Source: an uncultured Candidatus Melainabacteria bacterium
GTDB taxonomy: Bacteria > Cyanobacteriota > Vampirovibrionia > Gastranaerophilales > Gastranaerophilaceae
Length of the DNA: 5,743 nucleotides
Direction: 5' to 3'
Assembly: GCA_937898445.1 (NCBI GenBank)
Contig: CALEJY010000331.1
Span: 1 to 5,743, forward strand
Shown here one piece after another: positions 5,581-5,743 of the stretch. Made by a program: the position numbers and the translations under genes. The notes below the pieces were generated by a model. It saw only the letters and a program-made list of their open reading frames with translations, ran no database searches and was not told the DNA's origin. Position 1 is the first letter of the stretch, and the number at the start of each line of letters is the position of its first letter.

Positions 5581-5628
5581 ATGAAAAAGAAATTTTTTAG
5601 TTGCAACGGGGGGGGGGCAATAGTCTAA
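5581..5628 (+). CDS. Possible short reading frame with internal G10 tract, or interrupted start of a longer gene
   Basis: GAGAGG (5568-5573) lies 7 bases before ATG 5581, downstream of a good promoter. The frame reads MKKKFFSCNGGGAIV and stops at TAA 5626-5628. Codons 10-12 and the first base of codon 13 form an uninterrupted run of ten Gs (5608-5617). With 8 or 11 Gs the frame would instead pass into NSLKPSHNHG... and remain open to the window end, but that extension runs through repeat sequence. With 9 Gs it stops at once. Three readings are possible: a phase-variable gene start, a gene whose 5' end was severed when repeats inserted, or a transcribed non-coding leader. The basic-hydrophobic MKKKFF start resembles the beginning of an export signal but is too short to call. 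Coding status is uncertain. Confidence 0.3.
   Translation: MKKKFFSCNGGGAIV
5608..5617 (+). repeat. Homopolymer tract of ten Gs
   Basis: A run of ten Gs in AT-rich DNA, nine codons into a translated-looking frame, is far from random expectation. Such tracts are known contingency loci in several bacteria, where slippage changes the frame. It is also a typical place for sequencing or assembly length errors. Confidence 0.85.
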
Positions 5629-5637
5629 AACCCTCTC
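5629..5637. repeat. Inverted copy of the GAGAGGGTT module
   Basis: AACCCTCTC is the exact reverse complement of GAGAGGGTT at 5484-5492, 5437-5445 and 1005-1013. With the copy at 5484-5492 it brackets a 154-bp interval that contains the promoter, the short frame and the G10 tract. Confidence 0.5.
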
Positions 5638-5679
5638 ATAATCATGGCCTATGCCTGTTTTTAGAATGTCTAGGTGCAG

Positions 5680-5700
5680 AGATGCGTAGAGGCAAAGTCT
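5680..5700. repeat. Second copy of the 21-bp intergenic repeat module
   Basis: This stretch, beginning AGATGCGTAGAGG and ending AAAGTCT, matches 964-984 at 17 of 21 positions. It shares AGATG..TAGAGGCA with 5350-5364. Three related sites in under 6 kb, all intergenic, indicate a dispersed family. Confidence 0.55.
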
Positions 5701-5712
5701 GTTACGATAAAT

Positions 5713-5743
5713 CGTCATTGCGAGCGAATGCGAAGCAATCCAG
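5713..5743. repeat. REP-like palindromic repeat, cut by window edge
   Basis: The sequence starts CGTCATTGCGAGCGAATG and ends GAAGCAATCCAG, with ATTGC and GCAAT as outer arms. It belongs by appearance to the very widespread 'CGTCATTGCGAG...GCAATC' class of dispersed palindromic elements seen in many unrelated bacterial genomes. The element may continue beyond the window. It is non-coding, although it would be translated if the preceding frame were open. Confidence 0.65.

Larger units (their letters stand above)
5338..5743. other. Gene-poor intergenic region rich in short repeats
   Basis: These 406 bases after prfB contain no reading frame I would call a normal gene and no tRNA. They hold, in order: an AGATGYTT tandem pair, four GTGAAAC-like heptamers, two hairpin-forming inverted repeats built on GAGAGGGTT, a strong predicted promoter and RBS feeding a 15-codon frame with a G10 tract, an inverted AACCCTCTC copy, a 21-bp repeat module, and a REP-like palindrome cut by the window edge. 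No clear T-tailed terminator follows prfB; the GC-rich hairpin at 5422-5444 may serve. Confidence 0.7.

Noticed and set aside
5491..5718. 75-residue minus-strand frame across the repeat region.
   Set aside because: It is built from repeat sequence and the complement of the G10 tract (Pro-Pro-Pro), with no RBS or family resemblance.

Overview
The window is AT-rich bacterial DNA with ordinary ATG starts and mostly clear Shine-Dalgarno sites. It looks like a chromosomal segment of a small-genome, host-associated bacterium. My best guess is a non-photosynthetic cyanobacterial relative (Melainabacteria / Gastranaerophilales). That rests on composition, gene style, an 'NFTA' N-terminal peptide on the nucleotidase-like protein, and several families of short intergenic repeats. 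It is an inference, not a proof. No phage, plasmid, IS transposase, CRISPR, rRNA or tRNA gene is visible.

Layout from left to right. (1) Bases 1-481 are the 3' end of glyS, the glycyl-tRNA synthetase beta subunit. (2) Bases 598-900 encode an unrecognised 100-residue soluble protein closed by a good intrinsic terminator (929-960). (3) Bases 901-1099 are intergenic and hold a worn copy of repeat modules that reappear at the right end. (4) Bases 1100-2638 encode a UshA/5'-nucleotidase-type metallophosphoesterase without a signal peptide. (5) On the minus strand, 4166-2635 holds two translationally coupled genes (TAATG junction) for six-helix membrane proteins that look like paralogues of each other. 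The second ends 4 bp inside the end of the nucleotidase gene. (6) A short divergent promoter region (4167-4253) separates this operon from prfB (4254-5337). prfB encodes peptide chain release factor 2 and carries the classical programmed +1 frameshift site, so it must be read as two joined segments. (7) Bases 5338-5743 contain no long gene. The region is a patchwork of tandem heptamers, inverted repeats built on GAGAGGGTT, a copy of the 21-bp module, a strong predicted promoter and RBS leading into a short reading frame broken by a run of ten Gs, and a REP-like palindrome at the right edge.

The housekeeping genes (glyS, prfB) both serve translation, but the genes between them are not obviously related to them. 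The best-supported special feature is the RF2 frameshift autoregulation circuit. The least explained are the G10 tract behind a good promoter and the modular intergenic repeats. I found no convincing evidence of a new multi-gene system.
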